Source: Bubalus kerabau
Lineage: Eukaryota; Chordata; Mammalia; Artiodactyla; Bovidae
Assembly: GCF_029407905.1 (NCBI RefSeq)
Contig: NC_073626.1
Span: forward strand, 78,643,482 to 78,707,481
Length of the DNA: 64,000 nucleotides
Reading direction: 5' to 3'
The translations under genes and the position numbers were made by a program. The notes beneath the pieces were generated by a model, which saw only the letters and a list, made by a program, of their open reading frames with translations, was not told the DNA's origin and did not search any database. Shown one piece after another: positions 45,066 to 57,727 of the stretch; within the stretch, counting starts at the first letter, position 1, and each line of letters opens with the position of its first letter.

Positions 45066-47116
45066 CATGATCTTCTACATAGAAAACCCTAAAGACTCCA
45101 CCAGAAAATTACTAGAACTAATCAATGATTATAGTAAAGTTGCAGGATATAAAATCAACACACAGAAATCCCTTGCATTCCTATACACTAATAATGAGAA
45201 AACAGAAAGAGAAATTAAGGAAACAGTTCCATTCACCATTGCAATGGAAAGAATAAAATCCTTAAGAATATATCTACCTAAAGAAACTAAAGACCTATAT
45301 ATAGAAAACTATAAAACACTGGTGAAAGAAATCAAAGAAGACACTAATAGATGGAGAAATATACCATGTTCATGGATTGGAAGAATCAATATAGTGAAAA
45401 TGAGTATACTACCCAAAGCAATTTATAGATTCAATGCAATCCCCATCAAGCTACCAACGGTATTCTTCACAGAGCTAGAACAAATAATTTCACAATTTGT
45501 ATGGAAATACAAAAAACCTTGAATAGCCAAAGCTATCTTGAGAAAGAAGAAGGGAACTGGAGGAATCAACCTACCTGACTTCAGGCTCTATTACAAAGCC
45601 ACAGTTATCAAGACAGTATGGTACTGGCACAAAGACAGAAATATAGATCAATGGAACAAAATAGAAAGCCCAGAGATAAACCCACACACCTATGGACACC
45701 TTATTTTTGACAAAGGAGGCAAGAATATACAATGGATTAAAGACAATCTCTTTAACAAGTGGTGCTGGGTAAACTGGTCAACCACTTGTAAAAGAATGAA
45801 ACTAGAACACTTTCTAACACCATACACAAAAATAAACTCAAAATGGATTAAAGATCTAAACGTAAGACCAGAAACTATAAAACTCCTAGAGGAGAACATA
45901 GGCAAAACACTCTCTGACATACATCACAGCAGGATCCTCTATGACGCACCTCCCAGAATATTGGGAATAAAAGCAAAAATAAACAAATGGGACCTAATTA
46001 AACTTAAAAGCTTCTGCACAACAAAGGAAACTATTAGCAAGGTGAAAAGGCAGCCTTCAGAATGGGAGAAAATAATAGCAAATGAAGCAACTGACAAACA
46101 ACTAATCTCAAAAATATACAAGCAACTCCTACAGCTCAACTCCAGAAAAATAAATGACCCAATCAAAAAATGGGCCAAAGAACTAAATAGACATTTCTCC
46201 AAAGAAGACATACAGATGGCTAACAAACACATGAAAAGATGTTCAACATCACTCATTATCAGAGAAATGCAAATCAAAACCACTATGAGGTACCATTTCA
46301 CACCAGTCAGAATGGCTGCAATCCAAAAGTCTATAAGTAATAAATGCTGGAGAGGGTGTGGAGAAAAGGGAACCCTCTTACACTGTTGGTGGGAATGCAA
46401 ACTAGTACAGCCACTATGGAGAACAGTGTGGAGATTCCTTAAAAAACTGGAAATAGACCTGCCTTATGATCCAGCAATCCCACTGCTGGGCATACACACT
46501 GAGGAAACCAGAATGGAAAGAGACACGTGTACCCCAATGTTCATCGCAGCACTGTTTATAATAGCCAGGACATGGAAGCAACCTAAATGTCCATCATCAG
46601 ATGAATGGATAAGAAAGCAGTGGTACATATACACAATGGAGTATTACTCAGCCATTAAAAAGAACACATTTGAATCAGTTCTAATGAGGTGGATGAAACT
46701 GGAACCTATTATACAGAGTGAAGTAAGCCAGAAAGAAAAACACCAATACAGTATACTAACACATATATATGGAATTTAGAAAGATGGTAACAATAACCCT
46801 GTGTACGAGACAGCAAAAGAGACGCTGATGTATAGATCAGTCTTATGGACTCTGTGGGAGAGGGAGAGGGTGGGGAGATTTGGGAGAATGGCATTGAAAC
46901 ATGTATAATATCATGTATGAAATGAGTCGCCAGTCCAAGTTTGATGCACGATACTGGATGCTTGGGGCTGGTGCACTGGGAAGACTCAGAGGGAGGGTAT
47001 GGGGAAGGAGGAGGGAGGAGGGTTCAGGATGGGGAGCACGGGTATACCTGTGGCGGATTCATTTCGATGTTTGGCAAAACTAATACAATATTGTAAAGTT
47101 TAAAAAAAAAAAAAAA
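44608..47116 (+). mobile_element. L1 (bovine-type), 5'-truncated, inserted in BovB
   Basis: About 2.5 kb covering the ORF2 reverse transcriptase C-terminal part, the Cys/His region (CWRGCGEKGTLLHCWWECK), a 3' UTR with a G-rich tract and an A-tail at 47102-47116. The 15-bp sequence AAAAAGTTGGCTTAA flanks it at 44593-44607 and 47112-47126. ORF2 is broken by a frameshift near 44869 and a stop near 45522, but FADD (FADDMIFYIENP) is intact and a 413-codon frame (45538-46779) reaches the normal ORF2 end. Among the L1 copies in this window it is the least decayed. Confidence 0.96.
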
Positions 47117-47818
47117 GTTGGCTTAAAGCTCAACATTCAGAAAACGAAGATCGTGGCATCCAGTCCCATCACTTCATGGGAAATAGATGGGGAAACAGTG
47201 GAAACAGTGTCAGACTTTATTTTTTGGGGCTCCAAAATCACTGCAGATGGTGACTGCAGCCATGAAATTAAAAGACGCTTACTCCTTGGAAGGAAAGTTA
47301 TGACCAACCTAGATAGCATATTCAAAAGCAGAGACATTACTTTGCCAACAAAGGTCAGTCTAGTCAAGGCTATGGTTTTTCCTGTGGTCATGTATGGATG
47401 TGAGAATTGGACTGTGAAGAAGGCTGAGCGCCGAAGAATTGATGCTTTTGAACTGTGGTGTTAGAGAAGACTCTTGAGAGTCCCTTGGACTGCAGGGAGA
47501 TCCAAGCAGTCCATTCTGAAAGAGATCAGCCCTGGGATTTCTTTGGAAGGAATGATGCTAAAGCTGAAACTCCAGTACTTTGGCCACCTCATGTGAAGAG
47601 TTGACTCATTGGAAAATACTCTGGTGCTGGGAGGGATTGGGGGCAGGAGGAGAAGGGGACGACAGGGGATGAGATGGCTGGATGGCATCACTGACTCGAT
47701 GGACGTGAGTCTGAGTGAACTCTGGGAGATGGTGATGGACAGGGAGGCCCGGCATGCTGCGATTCATGGGGTCGCGAAGAGTCTGACACGACTGAGTGAC
47801 TGAACTGAACTGAACTGA
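47117..47818 (+). mobile_element. BovB, right part
   Basis: Resumes at AGTTGGCTTAAAGCTCAAC after the L1, continues through RT thumb coding (MYGCENWTVKKAE, then a stop at 47462) and ends at (GAACT)n near 47818. Confidence 0.95.
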
Positions 47819-48085
47819 TACTTCTACACAGATCTCCTCATGCCACAGCATTTAGGGCTTCCAGTTAAATACCTCTCAGTACCATTCCTTCATTACCTCA
47901 GTCCATCCAACCTGTCACTATTGGATGAGGTCTAGGCTGCCTTCAAGAGAACTGTATTCCTCTGTTAGTGCTACAAAACCCCACCCTATAAAAAATGATT
48001 CATCTGAGCTGGTCATCCAACCAAAGAACCTGATTTGGCTCATCTCTTGCTATAATCATCACCTTATCACATAAATTTAAAAAAA
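47819..48085. other. Intergenic, nothing recognised
   Basis: Short single-copy-looking spacer between the BovB/L1 composite and an old L1. Confidence 0.4.
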
Positions 48086-49428
48086 CTAGCCTGTGTGGAG
48101 GCCAGAAATAAACCCTTGCATACATGGTTGTGATTTTTCCAAAGGGTGCCATGACCATTCAGTGGGGAAAGGACAGTCTTTCCAATAAATTATGTTGGAA
48201 AACTGGATTTCCACACTCAGAAGAATTAAGTTAGACCCTAACTTTAGATCACATAGAAAAATTAATTCAAGATGAATTTTTTTAAAAACCCAAATGTAAA
48301 ACCTAAAACTATAAAACTCTTAGAAGAAAACATATAGGAAAAGCTTTAAGACGTTGGATGTAGTAATAATTTCTTGGAATATGACACCAAAAGCATAGGC
48401 AACAATAATAGAAAAATGCTCAGCTGAACACATCAAAATTTAAGACTTTTGTACATCAAAAGACACAACAGAGTGAAAAGGCAACCCACAGAACAGGAGA
48501 AAGTATCTGCAAACCTTATATTTGACAAGGGGTTAATATCCAGAATATAGAAAGAACTCCTACAACTCAACAACAACAAATCAATTTAAAAAATGAACAA
48601 AGGAATTAAATAGACGTTTCTCCAAAGAAGCTATGAAAAATGGCCAGTTAGCATATGAAAAGATGTTCAGCATCACTAATCAAAACCACAATGGCACAGT
48701 ACCTGACACCCATTAGGATGGCACTATTAAAAACAGAAGATGACAAGTGTTGGCAAGAATGTGGAGAAATTGGAACACTTGTGCCTTGTTAGTAGGAATG
48801 AAAAACAGTGCAGCCACCTATGGAAAACAGTATGGTGGTTTCTCAAAAAGTTAAAGGTAAAATTACCATGTAAGCCAGCAGCACCACTTCTGGATATATA
48901 TCCAAAGGAATTAGAAGTGGGGACCCAAAGTGGTACATATTCATAGAAGCATTATTGATAATAACCGAAAGGAGGAAGCAACCCAAGCATTTATCAGCAA
49001 TGAGTGGGTAAACAAAACATGGTATATACATACAAAGGGATGTTATTGAATCTTCAAAAGGAACAAAATTCTGACACATGCTACAACATAGATAAACCTT
49101 GAGGACATTATGCTAGCTGAAATAAGCCAGTCACGAAAGAACAAGGTATGATTCCACTTACAGATACATGTAATTCATAGAGACAGAAAAGCTTCATGAC
49201 TGGATACAGCAATGATTTCTTAGAATATGATACCATATTCAAATTTACAGAGACAGTAGGTAGGCTAGAGTTGCCAAGGTTTTAGTTTTGCAAGATGCAA
49301 AGTGTTGTGTAGATGGATGGTGGTGATGGTAATACAGTGTGAATGTACGTAATGCTACTGAGCTGTACACTAAAAATGGTTGATGGTAAATTTTATGTGT
49401 ATTTTTAGCACAGTTAAAAACAAAAACC
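48086..49428 (+). mobile_element. Old L1 3' half
   Basis: Degenerate L1 ORF2 C-terminal half and 3' UTR: GCCAGAAATAAACCC, AAAATTAATTCAAGATG, GGAGAAAGTATCTGCAAACC, AATGGCCAGTTAGCATATG, AAAACAGTATGGTGG, and the end AAAATGGTTGATGGTAAATTTTATGTG. Many stops. The same age class as the L1 at 5795-7292. Bases about 49190-49235 are a misplaced copy of an internal segment. Confidence 0.88.
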
Positions 49429-50244
49429 AGCCTTTGTGTCCAGCCTGGTCTTCCCAAATTATGAATTTGCGGTCTTCTGTCGCTAGCTCTGTTCTTCCCA
49501 CCCACTTTCCATACAGATTACCCTACCACTGTTGTTCACTATTCCCAGCCCACTTGGACTCAGCCTGGCACTTTGCACACAGTCTCATCATCCGCCCCAT
49601 AGAGAGAAGAGTTAAGTATAAGAGATCCTGGGCTCCCACCACCATAGTACCTTCTCATAATGCCCACCACTAAGAATACTCTAGAATCATCAAACCCACC
49701 AAGCAGACCTGGGAAAATCTCAGACCTTCCACCAACCCTTGTGGCTGGAAGTGATGGGTAAACAGAGAGTGTTTAGAGCAAAGGTGTTACGTTGACTTTC
49801 CCCACACAGTGTGCTGGCACAACAGGAAGAAGCCACCCTGGCATTTAGGGTCTTAATGAGAATTCTAGGCACTGCCTCTACTCACGCTCTCCATCGCCTG
49901 CCTTCAGACAAAAATGTTTATTTCCCTTTTCCTGATCTTACATCTCTCTTCAGAGTTCATGTTCATCTTCTTACCTGTTACCTTAGCTTCCTTGCTATTT
50001 CGGTCCAAAGATCCCTTTCAACTGTGCTCCCTAAGGCTTGGTCCTAATGAGTGTCTGGCACACCTGGGAGGTAGGAAGCAATATAGAATGTACATGCTGT
50101 CAAATTCAGTATCTTTTTGACTTTAAAGAATATTTAGGTGACCAAGTTAAAAGTTTTGGTCATATAAAATGAAGCCATATACACTTTCTGTTTTGCCCTT
50201 TTTTATTAAAAATGTATATTATTTTGTTACTATCTCTGCCCACC
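49429..50244. other. Intergenic, nothing recognised
   Basis: Single-copy-looking sequence with moderate GC. No gene supported. Confidence 0.45.
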
Positions 50245-50360
50245 AGAGGAGTCTGTTGGAAATACAGAATCTGTCCCCACCCCAGATGCTTTGAATCAGG
50301 ATCTATATTTTAATAAGATCTCCAGGTAATTCATATGGATATTAGAATAAAAACTGTTCT
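50245..50360. mobile_element. MER5-like hAT relic
   Basis: GTTGGAAATACAGAATCTG, CCCCACCCCAGATGCTTTGAATCAGGATC, ATTTTAATAAGATCTCCAGGTAATTC match the interior of hAT-Charlie MITEs. Confidence 0.6.
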
Positions 50361-50393
50361 AGAAAGCCTCTAGCTGCTCCTATTGGAGCAATG

Positions 50394-50563
50394 GATCTCC
50401 ACATTGGCTGTGCCTTAGAAACACCTGGGAAGCTCTTAAAACATATTGATCGTTGGGTCCTACAACGTTATTCTGATTTTATCTATACATGGGGACCATG
50501 AGCGTTGGTGTTTTATTTTTGATTCTCAGAGACTTTGATGCCTAGCCAGTGTGGAGAACCATT
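50394..50563. mobile_element. MER20-like hAT relic
   Basis: Ends GGATCTCCACATTGGCTG and GTGTGGAGAACCATTGAG are imperfect inverted repeats around TAGAAACACCTGGGAAGCTC, typical of hAT-Charlie non-autonomous elements. Confidence 0.6.
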
Positions 50564-50742
50564 GAGAGTATGACTTAAAATGTCACAGAGAATTCCATGA
50601 CTTTTGAACTGATTTGGAGCTGCAAAACAGTAGATTCAGACTGTAAAGTGTAAATAGGTTTTGAATCTAAATATATGAATATTAACTTGAAACTAGAGAT
50701 TGTATGTATAAACGACTTTTAAAGTCTTCCTCTCTTATTCCT

Positions 50743-50964
50743 GAGCTTCCCAAGTGGCACTAGTGGTAAAGAATCCACTTGCCAATGCAGGAGACACAAG
50801 AGACATGGGCTCGATTCCTGGGTCGGGAAGATCCCCTGGAGTAGGAAATGGCAACTCACTCCAGTATTCTTGCCTGGAAAATTCCATGACAGAGGAGACT
50901 GGCGGGCCACAGGCCACTGGGCTGCAGAGAGTTGAGCATGACTGAACAATTAAGCACACACACA
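50743..50964 (+). mobile_element. Bov-tA SINE with (CA)n tail
   Basis: Head GAGCTTCCCAAGTGGCACTAG, box B GCTCGATTCC, body to GAGCATGACTGAACAATTAAG, then (CA)n. A perfect 11-bp duplication, CTCTTATTCCT, lies at 50732-50742 and 50965-50975. Confidence 0.95.
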
Positions 50965-52249
50965 CTCTTATTCCTTATTTGTGTCTCATTGTCTTCTCAT
51001 TAGAGTGTCTCAAGGGCTTTCTTCCATTAAATGGCATCCAGGGCTTTCCACCAAGCCCATGCTCCTGTCCCAGGGACCAAAGCTGGTGCTGCTGTCAAGG
51101 GCTCAGGTACAAAGTACTGGTGGGAGCAGCCAGCACTAGCAGTTTGGCTGCTGGTACTATTTATTTGAATACTCCAGAAACTCACTGTACTAATGCACAC
51201 TGCTCAGGCATGCTAGAATCCCAGCAGTGAAGACCTTGTGGCCTCAAATGTCCTCATATACACTTCTTGCAAATCAGCTGTGGGGGCTCAACATAACCAT
51301 TCAACACAAACACACAAACAACTTTAGTATCACCACACCAACCTACAGCTTCCAAAATTTCTTTAGCCTCTTCCCATGTATTTTGATTTTTATTTGTCCT
51401 TTCAGAGACCCCAGTCCAAATTGATAATCATCTAAATGGGTTTAAGAGCAGAGAACTTCACCTGCCAAGTGGGTCTACTTTTCTTGAAGATATGCTTTTC
51501 TTTTGGGGTCATGGGTAAGTAATGGGGGCCTTTTTGCAAGGCCTGAGTAAATATATATTCACTTACACTCTTCATTCCTATCCCAGGAATTAGTTTTAAG
51601 ATATTTAAATAGATTTTTTAAAATCAGTGTTAGAAAACATAATGCTTTAAAGTGAAATTCAACTTAATTGATTTATCAAATCTTAATTGAATCCCTGCTG
51701 TTACCATCAGGGGAAAATGACTAGCAGCTTCTCCATTGTTATTGAAATACTCATCTTCTTGATAAATATTTTGACATGCTTTGAAATGCCAAAAATATGC
51801 ATGATGTGTACCATACAGTCGAGAATTAGAGCTCTTGCTTTGGCATAAGGCTTATTTCAGGTGGGGAAAGAGGGCAGTTGATAATGCAGATAAGAAAGTA
51901 GAATTAGTAAAATAGTCATTTTTTATGGATATGATATATTTCAAGATATGGTCCTAACAACTTAATTTCTCTGCAACAAATGTACCTTAAATGACAGTGA
52001 GTCATTCTGAGGTTGTAATTTCTAACTCCTAATTAAATATGAGCAATTGAGGAAGTCAATCTTTTTCTGCCTCAAAGTATTTATTTGTAAAATCAGGAAG
52101 TTGAACCAAGAGTCCAATAAGGTCCCTTTCAGCTCTACATGTCAGTGATTCTATAAATTCTCAGTTAAAGTATATATTATCAAAAGGCAAAGACAACATC
52201 TTCTATCTTTCCCAGCTCCTGGTTTTGCCATCATGTAGAAAATAACAGA
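50965..52249. other. Intergenic, MIR3-like trace at the end
   Basis: Mostly unassigned. Bases 52055-52150 (CTCAAAGTATTTATTTGTAAAATCAGG, AAGGTCCCTTTCAGCTC) look like a MIR3-type end. Confidence 0.45.
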
Positions 52250-52500
52250 CAGTACTCTTGCCTGGAAAATCCCATGGACGGAGGAGCCTGGTAGGCTGCA
52301 GTCCATGGGGTCTCTAAGAGTCAGATACGACTGAGCAACTTCACTTTCACTTTTCACTTTCATGCATTGGAGAAGGAAATGGCAACCCACTCCAGTGTTC
52401 TTGCCTGGAGAATCCCAGGGATGGGGGAGCCTGATGGGCTGCCGTCTATGGGGTCGCACAGAGTCGGACACGACTGAAGCGACTTAGCAGCAGCAGCAGC
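52250..52500 (+). mobile_element. BOV-A2 SINE, first monomer 5'-truncated
   Basis: Starts within monomer 1 (CAGTACTCTTGCCTGG) and continues through the linker and monomer 2 to (AGC)n. A perfect 13-bp duplication, AGAAAATAACAGA, lies at 52237-52249 and 52501-52513. Confidence 0.95.
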
Positions 52501-52699
52501 AGAAAATAACAGAAATAAAAACAATTAAAAATCTGAAAAAAAATTTTTCTATCCCAACATTTGAAAGTATTTTCATTTTATGTTCCATTCTGGTCCTTGA
52601 ATATATGGATACATAATTTTATATAATTGCAAATAGGTAAAATTTTATATTTGACTTACCTTAATCAACATTATCTAACATTATTATATTATCATTATC

Positions 52700-53099
52700 A
52701 CTCACAATTATAGTTTAAGTGGCCACGTAATATTCCATTTCATTAATGTACCATAGTGTAAGTATTTCTATATTTGTAAATTTAGATTGCTTTTAATGTT
52801 TGATAAATGCTACAGAAAACTTTGTATTCATATGAGTCTTCTTTTGAATAATTTTCTAAGAATAAATTCTAGAGATGTGATTACTGAGTTCAAGAGAGTC
52901 TCTACAATTGCTTATAAGCAATGACAAGTGGCTTTCCTAAAACCTTAATGATTTACATTATTTCCACCATATCTGAGAGTGACAGTTTAACCAAATCTCA
53001 CCAAAGGTGTGGTATGAAATGACACTTAATGTCAATGTACATTTCTTTGATTACAGGCAATCTTGAACATTTTCCCATTTATGATTGCATTTTAGCTTC
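52700..53099 (-). mobile_element. Old L1-like relic
   Basis: CACGTAATATTCCATTTCATTAATG, AATAAATTCTAGAGATGTGATTACTGAG, TACATTTCTTTGATTACAGGC: decayed reverse-oriented L1 text, cut at 53111 by BovB. Confidence 0.55.
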
Positions 53100-53111
53100 T
53101 GTGAAGTGTCT

Positions 53112-55612
53112 CAGTTTACTTCAGTTCAGTCTCTCAGTCATGTCCGACTCTTTGTGACCCCATAAACCACATCACACCAGGCCTCCCTGTCCATCACCAA
53201 CTCCCGGAGTCCACCCAAACCCACGTTCATTGAGTCGGTGATGCCATCCAGCCGTCTCATCCTCTGTCGTCCCCTTCTCCTCCTGCCCTCAATCTTTCCC
53301 AGCATCAGGGTCTTTTCCAATGAGTCAGCTTTTCGCATCAGGTGGCCTAAGGATTGGAGTTTCAGCTTCAACATCAGTCCTTCCAATGAACACCCAGGAC
53401 TGATCTCCTTTAGGATGGACTGGCTGGATTTCCTTGCAGTCCAAGGGACTCTCAAGAGTCTTCTCCAACACCACAGTTCAAAAGCATCAATTCTTCAGCA
53501 CTCAGCCTTCTTCACAGTCCAACTCTCACATCCATACATGACCACTGGAAAAACCATAGCCTTGACTAGACAGACCTTTGTTGGCAAAGTAATGTCTCTG
53601 CTTTTTAATATGCTGTCTAGGTTGGTCATAACTTTCCTTCCAAGGAGTAAGCATCTTTTAATTTCATGGCTGCAATCACCATCTGCAGTGATTTTGGAGC
53701 CCCAAAAAATAAAGTCAGCCACTGTTTCCACTGTTTCCCCATCTATTTCCCATGAACTGATGGGACCAGATGCCATGATCTTAGTTTTCTGAATGTTGAG
53801 TTTTAAGCCAACTTTTTCACTCTCCTCTTTCAATTTTATCAAGAGGCTCTTTAGTTCTTCACTTTCTGCCATAAGGGTGGTGCCATCTGCATATCTGAGG
53901 CTATTGATATTTCCCCTGGCAATCTTGATTCCAGCTTGTGCTTCTTCCAGCCCAGCATTTCTCACGATGTACTCTGCATAGAAGTTAAATAAGCAGGGTG
54001 ACAATATACAGCCTTGACGTACTCCTTTTCCTATTTGGAACCAGTCTGTTGTTCCATGTCCAGTTCTAACTGTTGCTTCCTGACCTGCATACAGGTTCCT
54101 CAAGAGGCAGGTCAGGTGGTCTGGTATTCCCATCTCTTTCAGAATTTTCCACAGTTGATTGTGACCACACAGTCAAAGGCTTTGGCATAGTCAATAAAGC
54201 AGAAATAGATGTTTTTCTGGAACTCTTGCTTTTTTGATGATCCAGCGGATGTTGGCAATGTGATCTCTGGTTCCTCTGCCTTTTCTAAAACCAGCTTGAA
54301 CATCAGGAAGTTCACGGTTCACATATTGCTGAAGCCTGGCTTGGAGAATTTTGACCATTACTTTACTAGTGTGTGAGGTGAGTGCAACTGTGCAGTAGTT
54401 TGAGCATTCTTTGGCATTGCCTTTCTTTGGGATCAGAATGAAAACTGACCTTTTCCAGTCCTGTGGCCATTGCTAAGTTTTCCAAATTTGCTGGCATATT
54501 GAGTGCAGCACTTTCATAGCATCATCATTCAGGATTTGAAATAGCTCAACTGGAATTCCATCATTTCCACTAGCTTTGTTCGTTGTGATGCTTCCTAAGG
54601 CCCACTTGACTTCACATTCCAGGATGTCTGACTCTAGGTGAGTGTGAGTGATCACACCATTGTGATTATCTGGGTCATGAAGATCTTTTTTTTGTACAGT
54701 TCTTCTGTGTATTCTTGCCACCTCTTCTTAACATCTTCTGCTTCTGTTAGGTCCATACTACTTCTGTCCTTTATTGTGCCCATCTAATTTTCTTGAAGAG
54801 ATCTCTAGTCTTTCCCATTCTGTTGTTTTCCTCTATTTATTTGCATTGACCTCTGAGGAAGGCTTTCTTATCTCTCCTTGCTATTCTTTGGAACTCAGCA
54901 TTCAAATGGGTATATCTTTCCTTTTCTCCTTTGCTTTTTGCTTCTCTTCTCTTCACAGCTATTTATAAGGCCTCTTCAGACAGCTGTTTTGCTTTTTTGC
55001 ATTTCTTTTCCATGGGGATGGTCTTGATTCCTGTCTCCTGAACAATGTCATGAACTTCTGTCCATAGTTCATCAGGCACTCTGTCTATCAGATCTAGTGC
55101 CCTTAAATCTATTTCTCCCTTCCACTGTATAGTCATAAGGGATTTTATTTAGATCATACCTGAATGGTCTAGTGGTTTTCCCTACTTTCTTCAATTTAAG
55201 TCTGAATTTGGCAATAAGGAGTTCATGATCTGAGCCACAGTCAGCTCCCAGTCTTGTTTTTGCTGACTGTATAGAGCTTCTCCATCTTTGGCTGCAAAGA
55301 ATATAATCAATCTGATTTCAGTGTTGACCATCTGGTGATGTCCATGTGTAGAGTCTTCTCTTGTGTTGTTGGAACAGGGTGTTTGCTATGACCAGTGTGT
55401 TCTCTTGGCAGAACTCTATTAGCCTTTGTCCTGCTTCATTCTGTACTCCAAGGCCAATTTGCCTGTTACTCCAGGTGTTTCTTGACTTCTTACTTTTGCA
55501 TTCCAGTCCCCTATAATGAAAATGACATCTTTTTGGGGTGTTAGTTCTAGAAAGTCTTGTAGGTCTTCATAGAACTGTTCAACTTCAGCTTCTTCAGTGT
55601 TACTGGTCTAAT
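53112..55612 (-). mobile_element. BovB, 2.5 kb copy (longest in window)
   Basis: Reverse-oriented BovB from its 3' tail (53120) to endonuclease-domain remnants (about 54850-55610, including a decayed ...GDWN... region). A perfect 12-bp duplication, TGTGAAGTGTCT, flanks it at 53100-53111 and 55613-55624. A 212-codon minus-strand frame (54133-53495) spans the RT palm, but the catalytic box reads YADG, so the second Asp is lost. Several stops make it inactive. Confidence 0.96.
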
Positions 55613-55624
55613 TGTGAAGTGTCT

Positions 55625-55812
55625 AATTGTACCTTTTTCCATTTCTCTGGCTGTGCAACTGTGGATAAGTCACTTAACCTCTCTGTTGCTCTGTTTTTTT
55701 ATTTGTAAACAGACTAATAATTAATAGTACCTTTCTATAGAGTTGATGTTGCATTAAATGGGTTTCTAAATGTAAAGCATATAGAATAGTACCTGATATA
55801 TGGAGGACCTTC
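55625..55812 (+). mobile_element. MIR relic
   Basis: GCAACTGTGGATAAGTCACTTAACCTCTCTG is the conserved MIR core, followed by TAGTACCTTTCTATAG and a tail with TAGAATAGTACCTGATATATGG. Confidence 0.75.
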
Positions 55813-57319
55813 AAAAAAAATGTTAGAATTAGAGCTTGTAGTAGCATTGGTATTAGTTATCTCATAGATATTAGTGATTTTCTTTATAATTTATATCAAA
55901 AATTAAAATGTTTTTTCTAGTCCTTGTATAAATGCATACTTATCTTTGATAAATTAATGGGCAACCTATTTATCTAATATAGATGTACCTTTTTTTGGCC
56001 TGCTGGGTTTGGTAGTTTCCTGTTTCTTGTTTTAATTTCTGTATTAGTTTTGCATGTGTATGTGTACACACACAGGCATATTAGTATGTACTTTTTCACA
56101 AATCCAGACACAGTGTCTGTGCAAAAGGGACAGCTCATAAAAATGTTGATTGCAGACAGTGCTTAGAATGGCACACCCAGCTCAGTTGAAGAACTGTTCA
56201 ACCAAGTCATTTAGAAAAATAACGGATAAACAAAACCAGAAGTGAAATCAAACTGCATACATACACTCACTTATAAAACCAAAATCAAAAACAAGCCATG
56301 TAAATACATGCACATTACAAATAAAACTGTGAAGGTTTTAAGCCAGAGAAAATAGCCAGATGTAAGCCATGGAAATTTCTCTTTAAGAGTAATTGATTGT
56401 CTGTGTGCAATCATTGCCTGATTCCTGGCACACTGAGATCTGAAATAGACCACTCAGAGGAAGAACAAAAAGGCAGCATCAATAAATCGCCTTTGGGAGT
56501 ATGAGAACTCAGTCTACAACAGCATGGATGGAAGAAATCCTTAGGGAAGGAATTCAGAAGGGATATAGGGAGCTCAGAAGAGCAAAGTTAGCCATGTTCA
56601 AGACCCAAGTTAATCATCTACACAGTGAATGAATTGAAAGAAAAGGATAGAGAGAAATTTAAAAACCATAATATGAGTAGTGGGAGGAACTGAAGAAGCC
56701 CACTGCACAAATGAGGATTGGAAACTATTTAAACTGGATAATACAGTATGTGTTTTGGCTCTGAGAAGACAGAAGTTGAACTTTTGAGTAGTAATCAAGG
56801 AGTTGGTCTCAAAGTATTTGCAAATAGCGCCAGTATGGAGAACAGATGCTGACATTATTGCCAATGGAAATCGCAACGTGATAGTTGGAGTGTGAGACCG
56901 AAAGAAACCACAGGGAGTTTTTGTGGAAAGCTTGGTATTGAAAATGATTTATGGTTGATTTAAGGAGGAGACAAGGAAAATAAGGCTACAGTATATATAC
57001 CTTCTGACTGCTGCAGACAAAGGATGTATAAACAGCCATAGCTCTCCAACCTCTTGGACATCAGAGCTCTGCTCACACAGAAGGGCGCCAGAATGTTTGT
57101 CTGAGTTAAGTGGATACTTCTTTTTCAGTGTCTAAGAATAGTTATCCTCCTTTCCTCTCTCATTACTGTTTGGGTATCCTTAAGAATCCTCACCAGCTAT
57201 TAGGCATTGTGGAATCACCCAGAGATCTGTGGGGTGCTTATTACCAAACAGGATCAGCATTGCACGAGGCCCTAGGCTTGAAAGGTGAGCAGCTCTATTT
57301 TGTTATTGTTACATGTGTA
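55813..57319. other. Intergenic, nothing recognised
   Basis: Single-copy-looking sequence with a short (CA)n-rich stretch near 56068-56076. No gene supported. Confidence 0.45.
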
Positions 57320-57456
57320 AAATACTTTTTTATTTATTTGGTTGCACTAGGTCTTACTTGTGGCATGTGGGATCTAGTTCCCTGACCAGGACTCAAACCC
57401 AGGCCCCCAGTATTGGGAGCATGTACCCTTAGCCATTGGACCACCAAGGAAGTCCC
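57320..57456 (-). mobile_element. CHR-2-type SINE
   Basis: TTTATTTATTTGGTTGCACTAGG, GGCATGTGGGATCTAGTTCCC, AACCCAGGCCCCCAGTATTGGG, ending GGACCACCAAGGAAGTCCC. Confidence 0.85.
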
Positions 57457-57727
57457 TGAGGTATTTTTATGCTAGAAAACAAGTTGGTGAATTCAGGAGA
57501 GTCAGGTGACTCTTCCAAAAATATCTGATGATCACACTTTGATTTCTCTTCAGGTCATGTAAATCTTTCTCCTTTTACAAAAATATCTGATGAAGTATGC
57601 TGAGGCAGGAAAGATGTGGCCATTCCTTACTGTCACTTAAGTTATATCCTTTATTCAAAGGGCAAAGAACCAGCAGTGTCTCTCAGATAGGAAATACGAA
57701 CTTTCTGAGCTTTCCTAGAGGGAGTCT

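Noticed and set aside
45538..46779. A 413-codon ORF, the longest in the window
   Set aside because: It is the C-terminal part of L1 ORF2 in a 5'-truncated copy, not a host gene.
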